This document shows, piece after piece, positions 18,969 through 27,665 of a stretch of 64,000 bases of DNA. How positions within the stretch are numbered: the first letter of the stretch is position 1; every line of letters begins with the position of its first letter. The stretch is from assembly GCA_017305715.1 (NCBI GenBank), contig JAFKKG010000014.1:62001-126000 (forward strand), in the 5' to 3' direction. The notes beneath the pieces were generated by a model. The model worked only from the letters and a program-made list of their open reading frames with translations. It was not told the DNA's origin and searched no databases. The translations under genes and the position numbers were made by a program. The stretch comes from Hyphomicrobiales bacterium. Lineage in GTDB: Bacteria; Pseudomonadota; Alphaproteobacteria; Rhizobiales; Xanthobacteraceae.

Positions 18969-19721
18969 TCAGCGTACCGGCATGCTCGTGCGGCGCGCCG
19001 GCTCGATCAGTTCCGGCCGCGGGCCGGATAGCCGCTTGTGCATGTGGACCATGAAGGCCATGCCGAACAGCGGCGTCGCCAGATTGACGATCGGGATCGA
19101 GACGAAGGCGGCGATGAACAATCCGGCCGTGAACACGGTGGCCGCATTGTCCTTGCGCATCGCCTTGGCTTCCGCGGGCGAGCGGAACCGCATCGCCGCC
19201 AGCTTGAAATATTCGCGGCCCAGCAGCCAGGCGGTGGCGATGAAGAAGATCAGAAAACCGGCGCCGGCAAACAGCACGAAGGGCAGCGCCACCAGATAGA
19301 CCACGATCGTCAGCAGTGCGGTCTTGATGCCTTCGGGAATCGCGATCCCGAGCGGCAGCGAGTCGCCGGGACGCTCGGCCGGATAGTGCTCGCGCTCGAC
19401 ATGCTCGGCGACGTCGTCGACGAACACGCTGGCGACCAGCGAGGTGATCGCGGGCATCAGGAAGATGCCGCCGAGCACGACGCCGAGCCCGGCCGCGATC
19501 GAGACGATCCAGGAGAGGATGTTCAGGGGCGTGTGGAAGCCGGGGCCGAGCAGCCCTTCTGCCCAGCCTTCGCCATATTCGGCGAACCAGCTCAAGAGCC
19601 GTTGCAATCCGATGGCCAGCACCGTGATCAGCACCAACGCCAGCCCGATCGAGCGCCACAGAATGGTGCGCATCGGCGGCGACAGGATTTGCGAAAGCGC
19701 CTTGACGGCGGCGTCGAGCAT
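18969..19721 (-). CDS. EI24/CysZ-like membrane protein
   Basis: 250 residues with several hydrophobic stretches: ILWRSIGLALVLITVLAIGL, WIVSIAAGLGVVLGGIFLMP, LLTIVVYLVALPFVLFAGAG and FTAGLFIAAFVSIPIVNLAT. The motif EREHYP plus the LGREYFKLAAMRF block is typical of the EI24 domain shared with CysZ sulfate permeases. The start at 19721 is the Met before LDAAVKALSQIL; the frame stays open far upstream but without coding character. No cysteine-biosynthesis genes are near, so sulfate transport is only one option. Confidence 0.85.
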   Translation of the reverse strand: MLDAAVKALSQILSPPMRTILWRSIGLALVLITVLAIGLQRLLSWFAEYGEGWAEGLLGPGFHTPLNILSWIVSIAAGLGVVLGGIFLMPAITSLVASVFVDDVAEHVEREHYPAERPGDSLPLGIAIPEGIKTALLTIVVYLVALPFVLFAGAGFLIFFIATAWLLGREYFKLAAMRFRSPAEAKAMRKDNAATVFTAGLFIAAFVSIPIVNLATPLFGMAFMVHMHKRLSGPRPELIEPARRTSMPVR

Positions 19722-19852
19722 GATGGCCTCTATCTCTCCAGAAAACCCTCGCGAGAGGTAGAGATGCAATCGGGCTTCGGCAAGACCGGGTGGCGGGGGC
19801 CGGCAAGATATCGGGTTGCCGCTCCGCCCACCGGTGACGGCCCGAAGGCGCT

Positions 19853-21265
19853 TCAGGCGTCGAGCGGTTTGCCGCGGACGTGCGGACCGAAGGTCGCGAT
19901 CGCGATGATGACAACGACCATAGCCGCCGTGATCAGCCCGAACACGCCATTGACGCCGACCATGCGCAGCACGTAGGCGACGATGAAGCCGGAAAACATC
20001 GCGCTGATCCGGCTCATCGAATAGACCAGGCCCGACGCCCGTGCCCGGATCGCGGTCGGAAACACCTCGGTCTGATACGCATGATAGGCATACGACATCG
20101 TCATGTTCGCCGCCGTCAGCAACACGCCGCTGAGGATCAAAAGCGCAGGGTCGGTCAACTGTGAAAAAGCCGTTCCGAACAGGATGATCGCCACGCAGGC
20201 GCCGCAGATGATCCATTTGCGCTCGAGCCGGTCGGCAAAGCTTGCGGCCAATAGCGGTGCGATCGGATAGGCGAACGCGACGATGAAGGAATATTGCAGG
20301 CTCTTGGTGACGGTGATGCCCTTTTCGACCAGCAGCGTCGGCACCCAATTGGCAAAGCCATAGAAGCCAAAGGCCTGGCAGAAGTTGAACACCATGAACA
20401 GCACGACGAGCGACAAATAAGGCGGCCTGAACAGGTCCGAAAAACCTGCTGTCGCCGGCGCGCGCTCCGGCGCCCTGCTGGCGGGAGGTTTCGGCCGCGC
20501 AGCGGCAGGGCTGGCTGAGGCCTCAAGCGTCGCCAGAATCTTCAGCGCCTCTTCGGCCCGGCCGTGGCGCGCGAGCCAGAGCGGGCTTTCCGGCACGTAA
20601 AGCCGCAACACCCAGATCACCATGCTGCCGGCGGCGCCGATCAATACCACCCAGCGCCAGCCGTCGACGCCGTAAGGCGCTAGCGGCACCAGCCACCACG
20701 ACAGGAACGCGACGACGGGGACGGCGATGAACATCACGGCCTGATTGACCGCAAACGCGCGGCCGCGCATCCAGCTTGGCACCAGCTCGGTGATGTAGGC
20801 GTCGATGGTGATGATCTCGACGCCGATGCCGATACCGGCAATGAACCGCCACAACAACAGGCCTTCCGAGCTGTTCTGGCAGGCCATCACCACGGACGCC
20901 GCGCTATAGCCGAGCAGCGCGAAGGTAAAGATCGCGCGCCGTCCGAACCGGTCGGCGAGAAAGCCCAGAAAGAAGGTGCCGACAAACAGTCCGGCAAAGG
21001 TCGCCGCCACGAAGGCGCCGATGCCGGAGAAGCCGAAAAAGGCCTGCGTCGTCGTGGTCAGCAGACCGCTGCGGTTGAGGCCGGGCGCGATATAGCCGGT
21101 GAAGAACAGGTCGTAGATCTCAAAGCAGCCGCCGAGCGACAGCAGGATCACCAGGCGCCAGACATAGGACGAGGCCGGCAGGCTTTCGAGCCGCCGCGCA
21201 ATCTCGTCAGCGCTGCCGCGCGTGGTGGCGAGGCCGCTTCCAGCGTCGATTTCGCGCGCGCTCAT
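19853..21265 (-). CDS. MFS transporter (metabolite:H+ symporter type)
   Basis: 470 residues, twelve predicted helices. The signature between helices 2 and 3 is GFLADRFGRRAIFTFALLGY, and the helix 4-6 region reads RFIAGIGIGVEIITIDAYIT then ELVPSWMRGRAFAVNQ, as in sugar/aromatic-acid symporters. A Pro/Ala linker (SASPAAARPKPPASRAPERA) marks the central cytoplasmic loop. The start at 21265 follows cggggggacacc. It is divergent from the CoA-transferase/lyase pair with a 202-bp shared control region, suggesting it imports their substrate. Confidence 0.88.
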   Translation of the reverse strand: MSAREIDAGSGLATTRGSADEIARRLESLPASSYVWRLVILLSLGGCFEIYDLFFTGYIAPGLNRSGLLTTTTQAFFGFSGIGAFVAATFAGLFVGTFFLGFLADRFGRRAIFTFALLGYSAASVVMACQNSSEGLLLWRFIAGIGIGVEIITIDAYITELVPSWMRGRAFAVNQAVMFIAVPVVAFLSWWLVPLAPYGVDGWRWVVLIGAAGSMVIWVLRLYVPESPLWLARHGRAEEALKILATLEASASPAAARPKPPASRAPERAPATAGFSDLFRPPYLSLVVLFMVFNFCQAFGFYGFANWVPTLLVEKGITVTKSLQYSFIVAFAYPIAPLLAASFADRLERKWIICGACVAIILFGTAFSQLTDPALLILSGVLLTAANMTMSYAYHAYQTEVFPTAIRARASGLVYSMSRISAMFSGFIVAYVLRMVGVNGVFGLITAAMVVVIIAIATFGPHVRGKPLDA

Positions 21266-21467
21266 GGTGTCCCCCCGAAAAACCGGCAACCCGCTTTGTG
21301 CGGTGTCGGAACCCGGTCGTTTTCCCAGCCTACCAGCGTTGTGCGCCGGCCTCCATGCATTCGCGTTATGCAAGGGTGAAGGCACCGTTCGCCAGATTAT
21401 GTTTTCTTAGGTCCTCCTGAAGGCCTAGTCTGGGCCGTAGAGAGATGGACACGCCCAGGGAGAAACC

Positions 21468-22631
21468 ATGACCGGAACGGGGTTGCCGCTTGACGGCGTG
21501 AGGGTCGTCGAGATGACCCATATGGTGATGGGGCCGACCTGCGGCATGATCCTGGCCCAGCTCGGCGCCGAGGTCATCAAGGTCGAGCCGCTGGCCGGGG
21601 ACAAGACCCGCAGCCTCGGCGGCATGGGCGTCTCGTTCTTTCCGCTGTTCAACCGCGGCAAGCGCAGCGTCGTGCTGGACCTCGCCAGGGCCGAGGATCG
21701 CGAGACGATGGACCGGCTGCTCGCCAGCGCCGACGTGTTCCTGGAAAATTTCCGCGATGGCGCGCTGGAGAAGCAGGGGCTCGGCGCCGAGGAGCTGCGC
21801 CGAAGACATCCGCATCTGATCGTGGCCGGCCACAAGGGATTTTTGTCCGGCCCCTATGAGCACCGCCCGGCGCTCGACGAGGTCGTGCAGATGATGTCGG
21901 GTCTCGCCGCCATGACCGGCACCCGCGACAGACCGCAGCGGGTCGGCTCTTCCGCCAACGACATCATGGGCGGCATGTTCGGCGTGATCGCGATCCTGGC
22001 CGCGCTCTACCAGAAGCGCGGCGGCAATAAGGACGGCGCCGACATCCGGATCGGGCTGTTCGAGAACTGTCTGTTTCTCGTCGCACAGCACATGGTCGAG
22101 TTCGAGATGACCGGCCGAAAGCCGCGCTCGATGCCGGAGCGCGAACATGCCTGGCCGATCTACGACATTTTCGACACCGCCGGCGGCGACCGAATTTTCA
22201 TCGGCGTCGTCACCGAGGGCCATTGGCAGAGTTTCTGCCGCGAGTTTGGCTTGCAGGAATTTCTGGACGATCCCGCCTTGACCAACACCACCGAGCGGAT
22301 CATGGCGCGCGACCGGATCATTCCGCGCGCGGCGGAAGTGATCAAGGGCTGGAACGTCACGGATCTTTCGGCCAGGCTGGATTCCCTGAACATCTGCTTC
22401 TCCCCGATCAACCGCCCGGAAGATCTCCTGAACGACCCGCATGTGCTGCGCCCCGGCGGCCTCGTTCACAATTTCAACGCCGATGGCGCGCCGTTCCGTG
22501 TTCCCGCATTGCCGGTGGAATGGAATGGCGGCAATATCGGCGAAGGCTTGCATGTGCCTGATCTTGGCGCCGACACCGAAGCCGTGAAGGCCGAACTGAA
22601 CAAACAAACGTCAACCGACAACGCTGCGTGA
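21468..22631 (+). CDS. Class III (CaiB/BaiF) CoA-transferase
   Basis: Moves CoA between carboxylic acids through an enzyme-bound anhydride. 387 residues. The N-terminal motif LDGVRVVEMTHMVMGPTCGM with AEVIKVEPLAGD is characteristic; the catalytic Asp is expected within KGFLSGPYEHRPALDEVVQM (family knowledge). The tail has VPALPVEWNGG. The ATG at 21468 follows gggagaaacc. Eight bases separate it from the lyase gene, so the pair most likely activates an acid to its CoA ester and cleaves it. Confidence 0.92.
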   Translation: MTGTGLPLDGVRVVEMTHMVMGPTCGMILAQLGAEVIKVEPLAGDKTRSLGGMGVSFFPLFNRGKRSVVLDLARAEDRETMDRLLASADVFLENFRDGALEKQGLGAEELRRRHPHLIVAGHKGFLSGPYEHRPALDEVVQMMSGLAAMTGTRDRPQRVGSSANDIMGGMFGVIAILAALYQKRGGNKDGADIRIGLFENCLFLVAQHMVEFEMTGRKPRSMPEREHAWPIYDIFDTAGGDRIFIGVVTEGHWQSFCREFGLQEFLDDPALTNTTERIMARDRIIPRAAEVIKGWNVTDLSARLDSLNICFSPINRPEDLLNDPHVLRPGGLVHNFNADGAPFRVPALPVEWNGGNIGEGLHVPDLGADTEAVKAELNKQTSTDNAA

Positions 22632-22638
22632 GGCCAAC

Positions 22639-23586
22639 ATGACCCGTCTTTCAGACGTCTATCCCGACAACAAAATAATTCTGCGCGAAGTGGGCTTGCG
22701 CGACGGGTTGCAGCTGGTGAAGAAATTCCCCTCCACCGCCGCCAAGCAGCGCTGGATCCGCGATGAATATGCAGCCGGCGTGCGGCATTTCGAGGTCGGC
22801 TCGTTCCTGCCCGCCAAGACCTTTCCGCAATTCACCGATGTGCGCGACATCATCGCGACCGTCGGCGCCTTGCCGGGCGCCTATGGCATCGCGCTGACGC
22901 TGAACGAGCGCGGCGTCAACGAGGCGCTGGCATCGGGCGTGGCCGAAGTCGCCACCGTGGTCTCGGCGACCGAGGAGCACAGCCAGGCCAACGCCAACCG
23001 CAGCAGGGAATCCGCGATCGCCAACGTCAGGCGGCTCTGCGAGCTGCGCGATGCGACCGCGCACAAACCGATCGTGAATGCCGCGATCTCGATGGCGCTG
23101 GGCTGCTCGATCGTCGGCGCCGTCGATCCGAACGAGGTGATCAAGATCGCGGAAAAGCTGTTCGAGGCGGGCGTCGACATGGTCGCGGTCGCCGATACCG
23201 TCGGCTATGCCGGGCCGAAGCAGGTCGGCGAATTGACGGCGGCCGTGGTGAAGATCGCCGGCGCAAAACCGGTCTGCATTCATCTGCACGATACCCGCGG
23301 CATGGGCATCGCCAACGCCTCGGCCGCGCTCGACGCCGGCGCGCGGGTGCTGGATGGATCGCTCGGCGGCCTCGGCGGCTGCCCGTTCGCGCCGGGCGCC
23401 ACCGGCAACGTCGTGTTCGAGGACCTCGTGTTCCTGTGCGAGAGCAAGGGATTTGCCACCGGCATCGATATCGAGAAGCTGGTCGCGGTGCGCGGAATTC
23501 TGAAAGCGGAAATGCCGGGTGAGCAGCTCTATGGCGGCATGGCGCGTGCCGGATTGCCGCGCGGGACGGCGGCGAAGGCGGCGTGA
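22639..23586 (+). CDS. HMG-CoA lyase family enzyme
   Basis: Predicted to cleave 3-hydroxy-3-methylglutaryl-CoA or a related 3-hydroxyacyl-CoA to acetyl-CoA plus a keto acid. 315 residues, DRE-TIM metallolyase barrel. The catalytic Arg-Asp is in REVGLRDGLQ, the metal ligands in CIHLHDTRGMG, and the Cys-containing signature GGLGGCPFAPGATGN is near residue 250. Partnered with the CoA-transferase upstream. Substrates to consider: HMG-CoA, citramalyl-CoA. Sequence alone does not decide. Confidence 0.9.
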   Translation: MTRLSDVYPDNKIILREVGLRDGLQLVKKFPSTAAKQRWIRDEYAAGVRHFEVGSFLPAKTFPQFTDVRDIIATVGALPGAYGIALTLNERGVNEALASGVAEVATVVSATEEHSQANANRSRESAIANVRRLCELRDATAHKPIVNAAISMALGCSIVGAVDPNEVIKIAEKLFEAGVDMVAVADTVGYAGPKQVGELTAAVVKIAGAKPVCIHLHDTRGMGIANASAALDAGARVLDGSLGGLGGCPFAPGATGNVVFEDLVFLCESKGFATGIDIEKLVAVRGILKAEMPGEQLYGGMARAGLPRGTAAKAA

Positions 23587-23600
23587 TTCTTCGCCGACTT

Positions 23601-23679
23601 CGTCATGGCCGGGCATAGCCGTCCTTCTTGCTTAACGGATGCGAAGACGTGGCTGCCCGGGACAAGCCCGGGCATGACG
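23601..23679. repeat. Palindromic intergenic repeat family C, copy 1
   Basis: Arms cgtcatggccgggcatagcc and gcccgggacaagcccgggca then tgacg enclose a middle with gcgaagacgtgg. The same family is at 33555-33644 and, as a short form, at 11128-11156. It separates the convergent lyase and nikR genes. Confidence 0.7.
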
Positions 23680-23703
23680 GTGTGGTTTGGGGCGCGGTGA
23701 CCT

Positions 23704-24150
23704 TCAGTCGTGCTTGTGACCGTGCTTTTGCGCCCGCGGCTTCTTGTCCGCCGTCGTCGGGATCATCACCACGCGGCCATAACGCACGCCGCGCTCGGCG
23801 ATGATGTGGTCGGCAAGATGCCGGACCTCGCCGGCGGCGCCCTTCAGCGCCGTCACCTCCATGCAGCTGTCGTCGTCGAGGTGGACGTGCAGTGTCGCCA
23901 GCGACAGGTCGTGATGGCCATGAAAATTCTGCACCAGCCGTTTCGACAGGTCGCGCGCGGCATGGTCGTAGACATAGACCAGCGCGGCGACGCATTGCCC
24001 TGCGGGAGCCGTGTCCTCGGCGCTTTGCTGCAGGCCGGCGCGCGCGAGATCGCGGATGATCTCGGAGCGGTTCTGGTAGCCGCGAGCCTTGGCGGCAGCG
24101 TCGATCTCGCCGAGCAAATCGTCTTCGATGGTGATGGTGATCCGTTGCAT
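23704..24150 (-). CDS. nikR: Nickel-responsive regulator NikR
   Basis: Ribbon-helix-helix repressor/activator that binds DNA when loaded with Ni(II). 148 residues. The RHH domain is MQRITITIEDDLLGEIDAAA onward (1-45). The C-terminal ACT-like domain has the four nickel ligands at His77, His88, His90 and Cys96, the E. coli positions shifted by one. An extra His-rich tail (KHGHKHD) could buffer metal. A perfect NikR palindrome lies 21 bp upstream, between this gene and a divergent TonB receptor, so autoregulation plus receptor control is likely. Confidence 0.97.
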   Translation of the reverse strand: MQRITITIEDDLLGEIDAAAKARGYQNRSEIIRDLARAGLQQSAEDTAPAGQCVAALVYVYDHAARDLSKRLVQNFHGHHDLSLATLHVHLDDDSCMEVTALKGAAGEVRHLADHIIAERGVRYGRVVMIPTTADKKPRAQKHGHKHD

Positions 24151-24170
24151 CTGGAATTCCGTCCTGGCGA

Positions 24171-24204
24171 CCGGTATGATATTTCTATTGTATCGTCATA
24201 CCGG
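24171..24204. promoter_or_regulatory. NikR operator (GTATGA-N16-TCATAC)
   Basis: GTATGA (24174-24179) and TCATAC (24196-24201) are separated by exactly 16 bases, the E. coli nik operator pattern. The arms extend to nine perfect bases each, ccggtatga and tcataccgg (24171-24179 and 24196-24204). The site lies in the 138-bp gap between the divergent nikR and the TonB receptor gene and could control both. Confidence 0.9.
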
Positions 24205-24288
24205 GCTTGCTAGCGTAAATGGCCGGGTCAAGTCGAACTGGCGCGGTCGCGCGCCGATTGTAGCAGTTATCATGCGGGGGCATGGGCG

Positions 24289-26490
24289 TTGCGTGCTGTC
24301 ATTTGGCGGATATTTCCCGCCGCCGCCTTGCTTGTCCCGCTTGCGCTGCCGGTGAATGCGCAGACCGTTGCCGGGGTGGGCCAGCTTCCGCCTGTTACGG
24401 TAACACAGCCCGATGCGGCATCGCCAAGGCGCATGAAGCCGCCGCCACGCCGCGCGCAGGCCGTGCGCAATGCTCCTGCGCTCCAAACGAACCAGCCACC
24501 GACGCTTCCACCGATAGCCAGCGGCGTGACATCCGGCTCCGCCACGTCGGGGCCTTCAAACCTTCAGCCCACCGCTGCCAGCGAAGTACGGATCAGCGGC
24601 GAGCAATTGAACGCCCGCCCGGTGTCGCGGGTCGGCGAAGTGCTGGAAGCGGTGCCGGGCCTGATCGTGACCCAGCACTCCGGCGAGGGCAAAGCCAACC
24701 AGTATTTTTTGCGCGGCTTTAATCTCGACCACGGTACGGACCTTGCGATCACCGTCGACGGCATGCCGGTCAACATGCCGACCCACGGCCACGGCCAGGG
24801 TTATGCCGATATCAATTTTCTGATCCCGGAGCTGGTGCAGTCGGTCAATGTTCGCAAGGGACCTTACTTCGCCGACCAGGGCGACTTTGCCTCTGCCGGC
24901 TCGGTCGGCATCGACTACGTCAACCGGCTGCCGAAGAACATCGCGGAGGTCACACTGGGCAGCTACGGCTACCGGCGCGGGCTTGCGGCCGGCTCGACCG
25001 CGGTCGGTGACGGCACTCTGCTCGCGGCCCTCGAGGCCGGCACATATAACGGGCCGTGGGACGTGCCTGACAATGTCCGCAAGCTGAACGGCGTGCTGCG
25101 CTACAGCCAGGGCACCGCGACCGACGGTTTCACGATCTCGGGCATGGCCTATTCGAACGGCTGGAATTCAACTGACCAGGTGGCGCAACGTGCCGTCGAT
25201 CAGGGCGCGATCGGCCGCTTCGGCTCTCTCGATCCGACCGATGGCGGCACCTCGAGCCGCTTCTCGCTCTCGGGCAATTGGGCGCAATCGAGCGCGTATG
25301 GCCAGACCAAGGTCAACGCTTATATGATTCGCTCGTCGCTCAATCTCTACAATAATTTCACTTACTTCCTCGACGATCCCGTCAATGGCGACCAGTTCAG
25401 CCAGCTCGACCGGCGCATGGTCTATGGGCTCGATGCCAGCCACGCCTTCGACGTGCGGTTTGCCGGGATCGAGACCCAGACCCGCATCGGGCTGCAGACC
25501 CGCGGCGATGACATCCAGGTCGGACTGTTCAGGACGTTGCAGCGCGAGACGCTTTCGACCGTCCGGGAGGACCGCGTGAGGGAAGGCAATGTCGGCCTGT
25601 GGGCGGATACGACGGCGCGGTGGACCAACTGGCTGCGCACCACGGTCGGTATCCGCGAGGACTATTTCGCCGGCCGCGTGATCAGCGACACGCCGGAAAA
25701 CTCGGGCAATGCGCAGGCGTCTATGACCAGCCCGAAGGCGGGCATCGTCCTCGGCCCCTGGTACAAGACCGAATTCTACGGCAACGCCGGATATGGCCTG
25801 CACTCCAACGATATCAGGGGCGCGACCATCACGGTCGACCCCAACGACAAGGTGACGCCGCTCGACCGGGTACCGCTGCTGGTGCGCTCAAAGGGCGCCG
25901 AGGTCGGCATTCGCACCAAGGCGATCGAAGCGCTCACCAGTTCGCTTGCCGTGTTCCTGCTGGATTTCGATTCGGAGTTGCTGTTCGTCGGCGACGCCGG
26001 CACGACCGAGCCGAGCCGGCCCAGCCGCCGCGTCGGCGTCGAATGGACCAACCAGTACAAAGTGCTGCCGTGGATGACGCTCGATTTCGATGTCGCCTAT
26101 ACGCGCGCCCGCTTCACCGATTTCGATCTCGTCGGCAATCGGATTCCCGGCGCACCGGCGCTGGTGGCGAGCGGCGGCGTGACGTTCGGCGGCGACACCG
26201 GCTGGTTCGGCGCGTTGCGCGCGCGCTATTTCGGCCCGCGTCCCCTGATCGAGGATGACAGCGTGCGCTCGCAATCATCGCTGATCTTCAACGCGCGCGC
26301 CGGCTACAAATTCGACAATGGCCTGCGGCTGCAACTCGACGTGCTGAATCTGTTCAATGCGCGGACCAACCAGATCGAATATTATTATCTGTCGCGGCTG
26401 CCGGGTGAGCCGATCGGCGGGGTTGCCGATCGCCACGTGCATCCGGCTGAACCGCTCGCGGTACGGCTGACGCTGGCGGCGAGATATTAG
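24289..26490 (+). CDS. TonB-dependent outer-membrane receptor, probably for nickel chelates
   Basis: 733 residues. Signal peptide MRAVIWRIFPAAALLVPLAL with cleavage near NAQ; a Pro-rich linker; plug domain with VSRVGEVLEAVPGLIVTQHS then YFLRGFNLDHGTDLAITVDG and a His-rich loop PTHGHGQGYAD; then a beta barrel ending in an aromatic-terminated strand VRLTLAARY. A TTG start at 24289 is used: no ATG or GTG in frame lies nearby, and gggggcatgggcg precedes it. Nickel as cargo is inferred from the NikR operator at its promoter. Confidence 0.9.
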   Translation: MRAVIWRIFPAAALLVPLALPVNAQTVAGVGQLPPVTVTQPDAASPRRMKPPPRRAQAVRNAPALQTNQPPTLPPIASGVTSGSATSGPSNLQPTAASEVRISGEQLNARPVSRVGEVLEAVPGLIVTQHSGEGKANQYFLRGFNLDHGTDLAITVDGMPVNMPTHGHGQGYADINFLIPELVQSVNVRKGPYFADQGDFASAGSVGIDYVNRLPKNIAEVTLGSYGYRRGLAAGSTAVGDGTLLAALEAGTYNGPWDVPDNVRKLNGVLRYSQGTATDGFTISGMAYSNGWNSTDQVAQRAVDQGAIGRFGSLDPTDGGTSSRFSLSGNWAQSSAYGQTKVNAYMIRSSLNLYNNFTYFLDDPVNGDQFSQLDRRMVYGLDASHAFDVRFAGIETQTRIGLQTRGDDIQVGLFRTLQRETLSTVREDRVREGNVGLWADTTARWTNWLRTTVGIREDYFAGRVISDTPENSGNAQASMTSPKAGIVLGPWYKTEFYGNAGYGLHSNDIRGATITVDPNDKVTPLDRVPLLVRSKGAEVGIRTKAIEALTSSLAVFLLDFDSELLFVGDAGTTEPSRPSRRVGVEWTNQYKVLPWMTLDFDVAYTRARFTDFDLVGNRIPGAPALVASGGVTFGGDTGWFGALRARYFGPRPLIEDDSVRSQSSLIFNARAGYKFDNGLRLQLDVLNLFNARTNQIEYYYLSRLPGEPIGGVADRHVHPAEPLAVRLTLAARY

Positions 26491-26492
26491 GC

Positions 26493-27479
26493 TTACGCCG
26501 TTTCAACCACCTTGCCGCTCGGGCGGGCGTGGCGCTCCCCGACATGTTCGTCGGCCGGAAAATGTTCCGACACGGTCACGCGTTCCACCGCGACCTCCGT
26601 CGTTACCGTGAACTCGACTACTTCTTGATCCGCAAGCGGAAGCGCCGCTTCCTGGTCAGTCTCCTCAGGAACAAACGACGGCGACTGGACTTCTGGAAAC
26701 ACACCGAATTCGCCCGCTACCTCCTGGAGCGGCTTCTGCTTGTCGGCCCAATGCAGGGCGGTGTAGTCGAAGCCGTGCACGATGGTGGGTTTGACGATCT
26801 GGAAATAGGGCGAGATGTCGAAATCGCGCGGCATATACAGCGAGGAATCGCGGATGTGCAGGATTTCGCGCCGGGCCTTTCGCGAGGCGGCGCGGGTGAT
26901 CTTGGGCAGGATCGGATAACGCACGGCGTCGAACGCCTGCGCGATCAGGGCCGAGCAGATGATCTTGGTGGGATCGCCGGAGCCGAACGCGATCATGCGC
27001 CGCCGCCAGCGCTGCGGCACCGGCAAGGGGATCAAATAGCGCATCAGATCGACGATGTTCTTGGTGTCGTAGCCGAAGCCGATCCGGTTGATGGCGTAGC
27101 GGCATACCGTGATGCGGTCCTCGTAGGACAGCCCGACGGGACGGCACAGCCTTGTGTGATAGGGATAATATTTCGACAGCGGCGCCGAGGTCACGCCTTC
27201 GCCGATATTGGCCTCGATCAGGACGTGCGGCTCGCCGTCCGGTTCGGTTGCGCCATCGATCGGGCCGACATAGAGCGCGGCATGCGACCAGGTCGATTGC
27301 GTGAGGTATTTGATGATGCCGGAAATTCGGTTGTTGCCTTCGACCAGCAGCACGTCGCCGGGTTCGATGACACCGCGCAGGTGCTCGGGATCACTGGGCG
27401 TGAACGGCTCGTAGCCGGGCACTTCCTTTTGCAGGTATCGCGCGATCAACTCGCCGACGGTATCGAGCATTACGCCCAT
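26493..27479 (-). CDS. YiiX/YebB-like permuted NlpC/P60 cysteine hydrolase
   Basis: 328 residues. The catalytic His is in TQSTWSHAALYVG (about residue 66) and the Cys in DPTKIICSALIAQAFDAV (about residue 175), so the order is the circular permutation of papain-like NlpC/P60 enzymes. LRGVIEPGDVLLVEGNNRIS is the usual family opening. The C-terminal 60 residues are acidic and probably disordered. Members act on amide or ester bonds in cell wall or lipids; the substrate here is unknown. It converges on the TonB receptor gene with a two-base gap. Confidence 0.82.
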   Translation of the reverse strand: MGVMLDTVGELIARYLQKEVPGYEPFTPSDPEHLRGVIEPGDVLLVEGNNRISGIIKYLTQSTWSHAALYVGPIDGATEPDGEPHVLIEANIGEGVTSAPLSKYYPYHTRLCRPVGLSYEDRITVCRYAINRIGFGYDTKNIVDLMRYLIPLPVPQRWRRRMIAFGSGDPTKIICSALIAQAFDAVRYPILPKITRAASRKARREILHIRDSSLYMPRDFDISPYFQIVKPTIVHGFDYTALHWADKQKPLQEVAGEFGVFPEVQSPSFVPEETDQEAALPLADQEVVEFTVTTEVAVERVTVSEHFPADEHVGERHARPSGKVVETA

Positions 27480-27665
27480 GAAATCCCCCCGCGGCTCTTT
27501 GACCGCATTTTTTGTTCCATTAGCATGGTCGCAAGCCGTTTCAATTTAGTTCATGCGTGAACCCGATCAATCATGATTGATTTACCATGAGTGTTGCTGC
27601 GCACGGTGAGATGCGGCACAGTTCGCGGACTGTTCTCTTTCCTTCAAGGCCCCGGAAACCATGAC

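Noticed and set aside
19722-20348. Long open extension upstream of the EI24 gene
   Set aside because: It overlaps the MFS gene in another frame and is Arg/Cys-rich; the Met at 19721 gives the family start.
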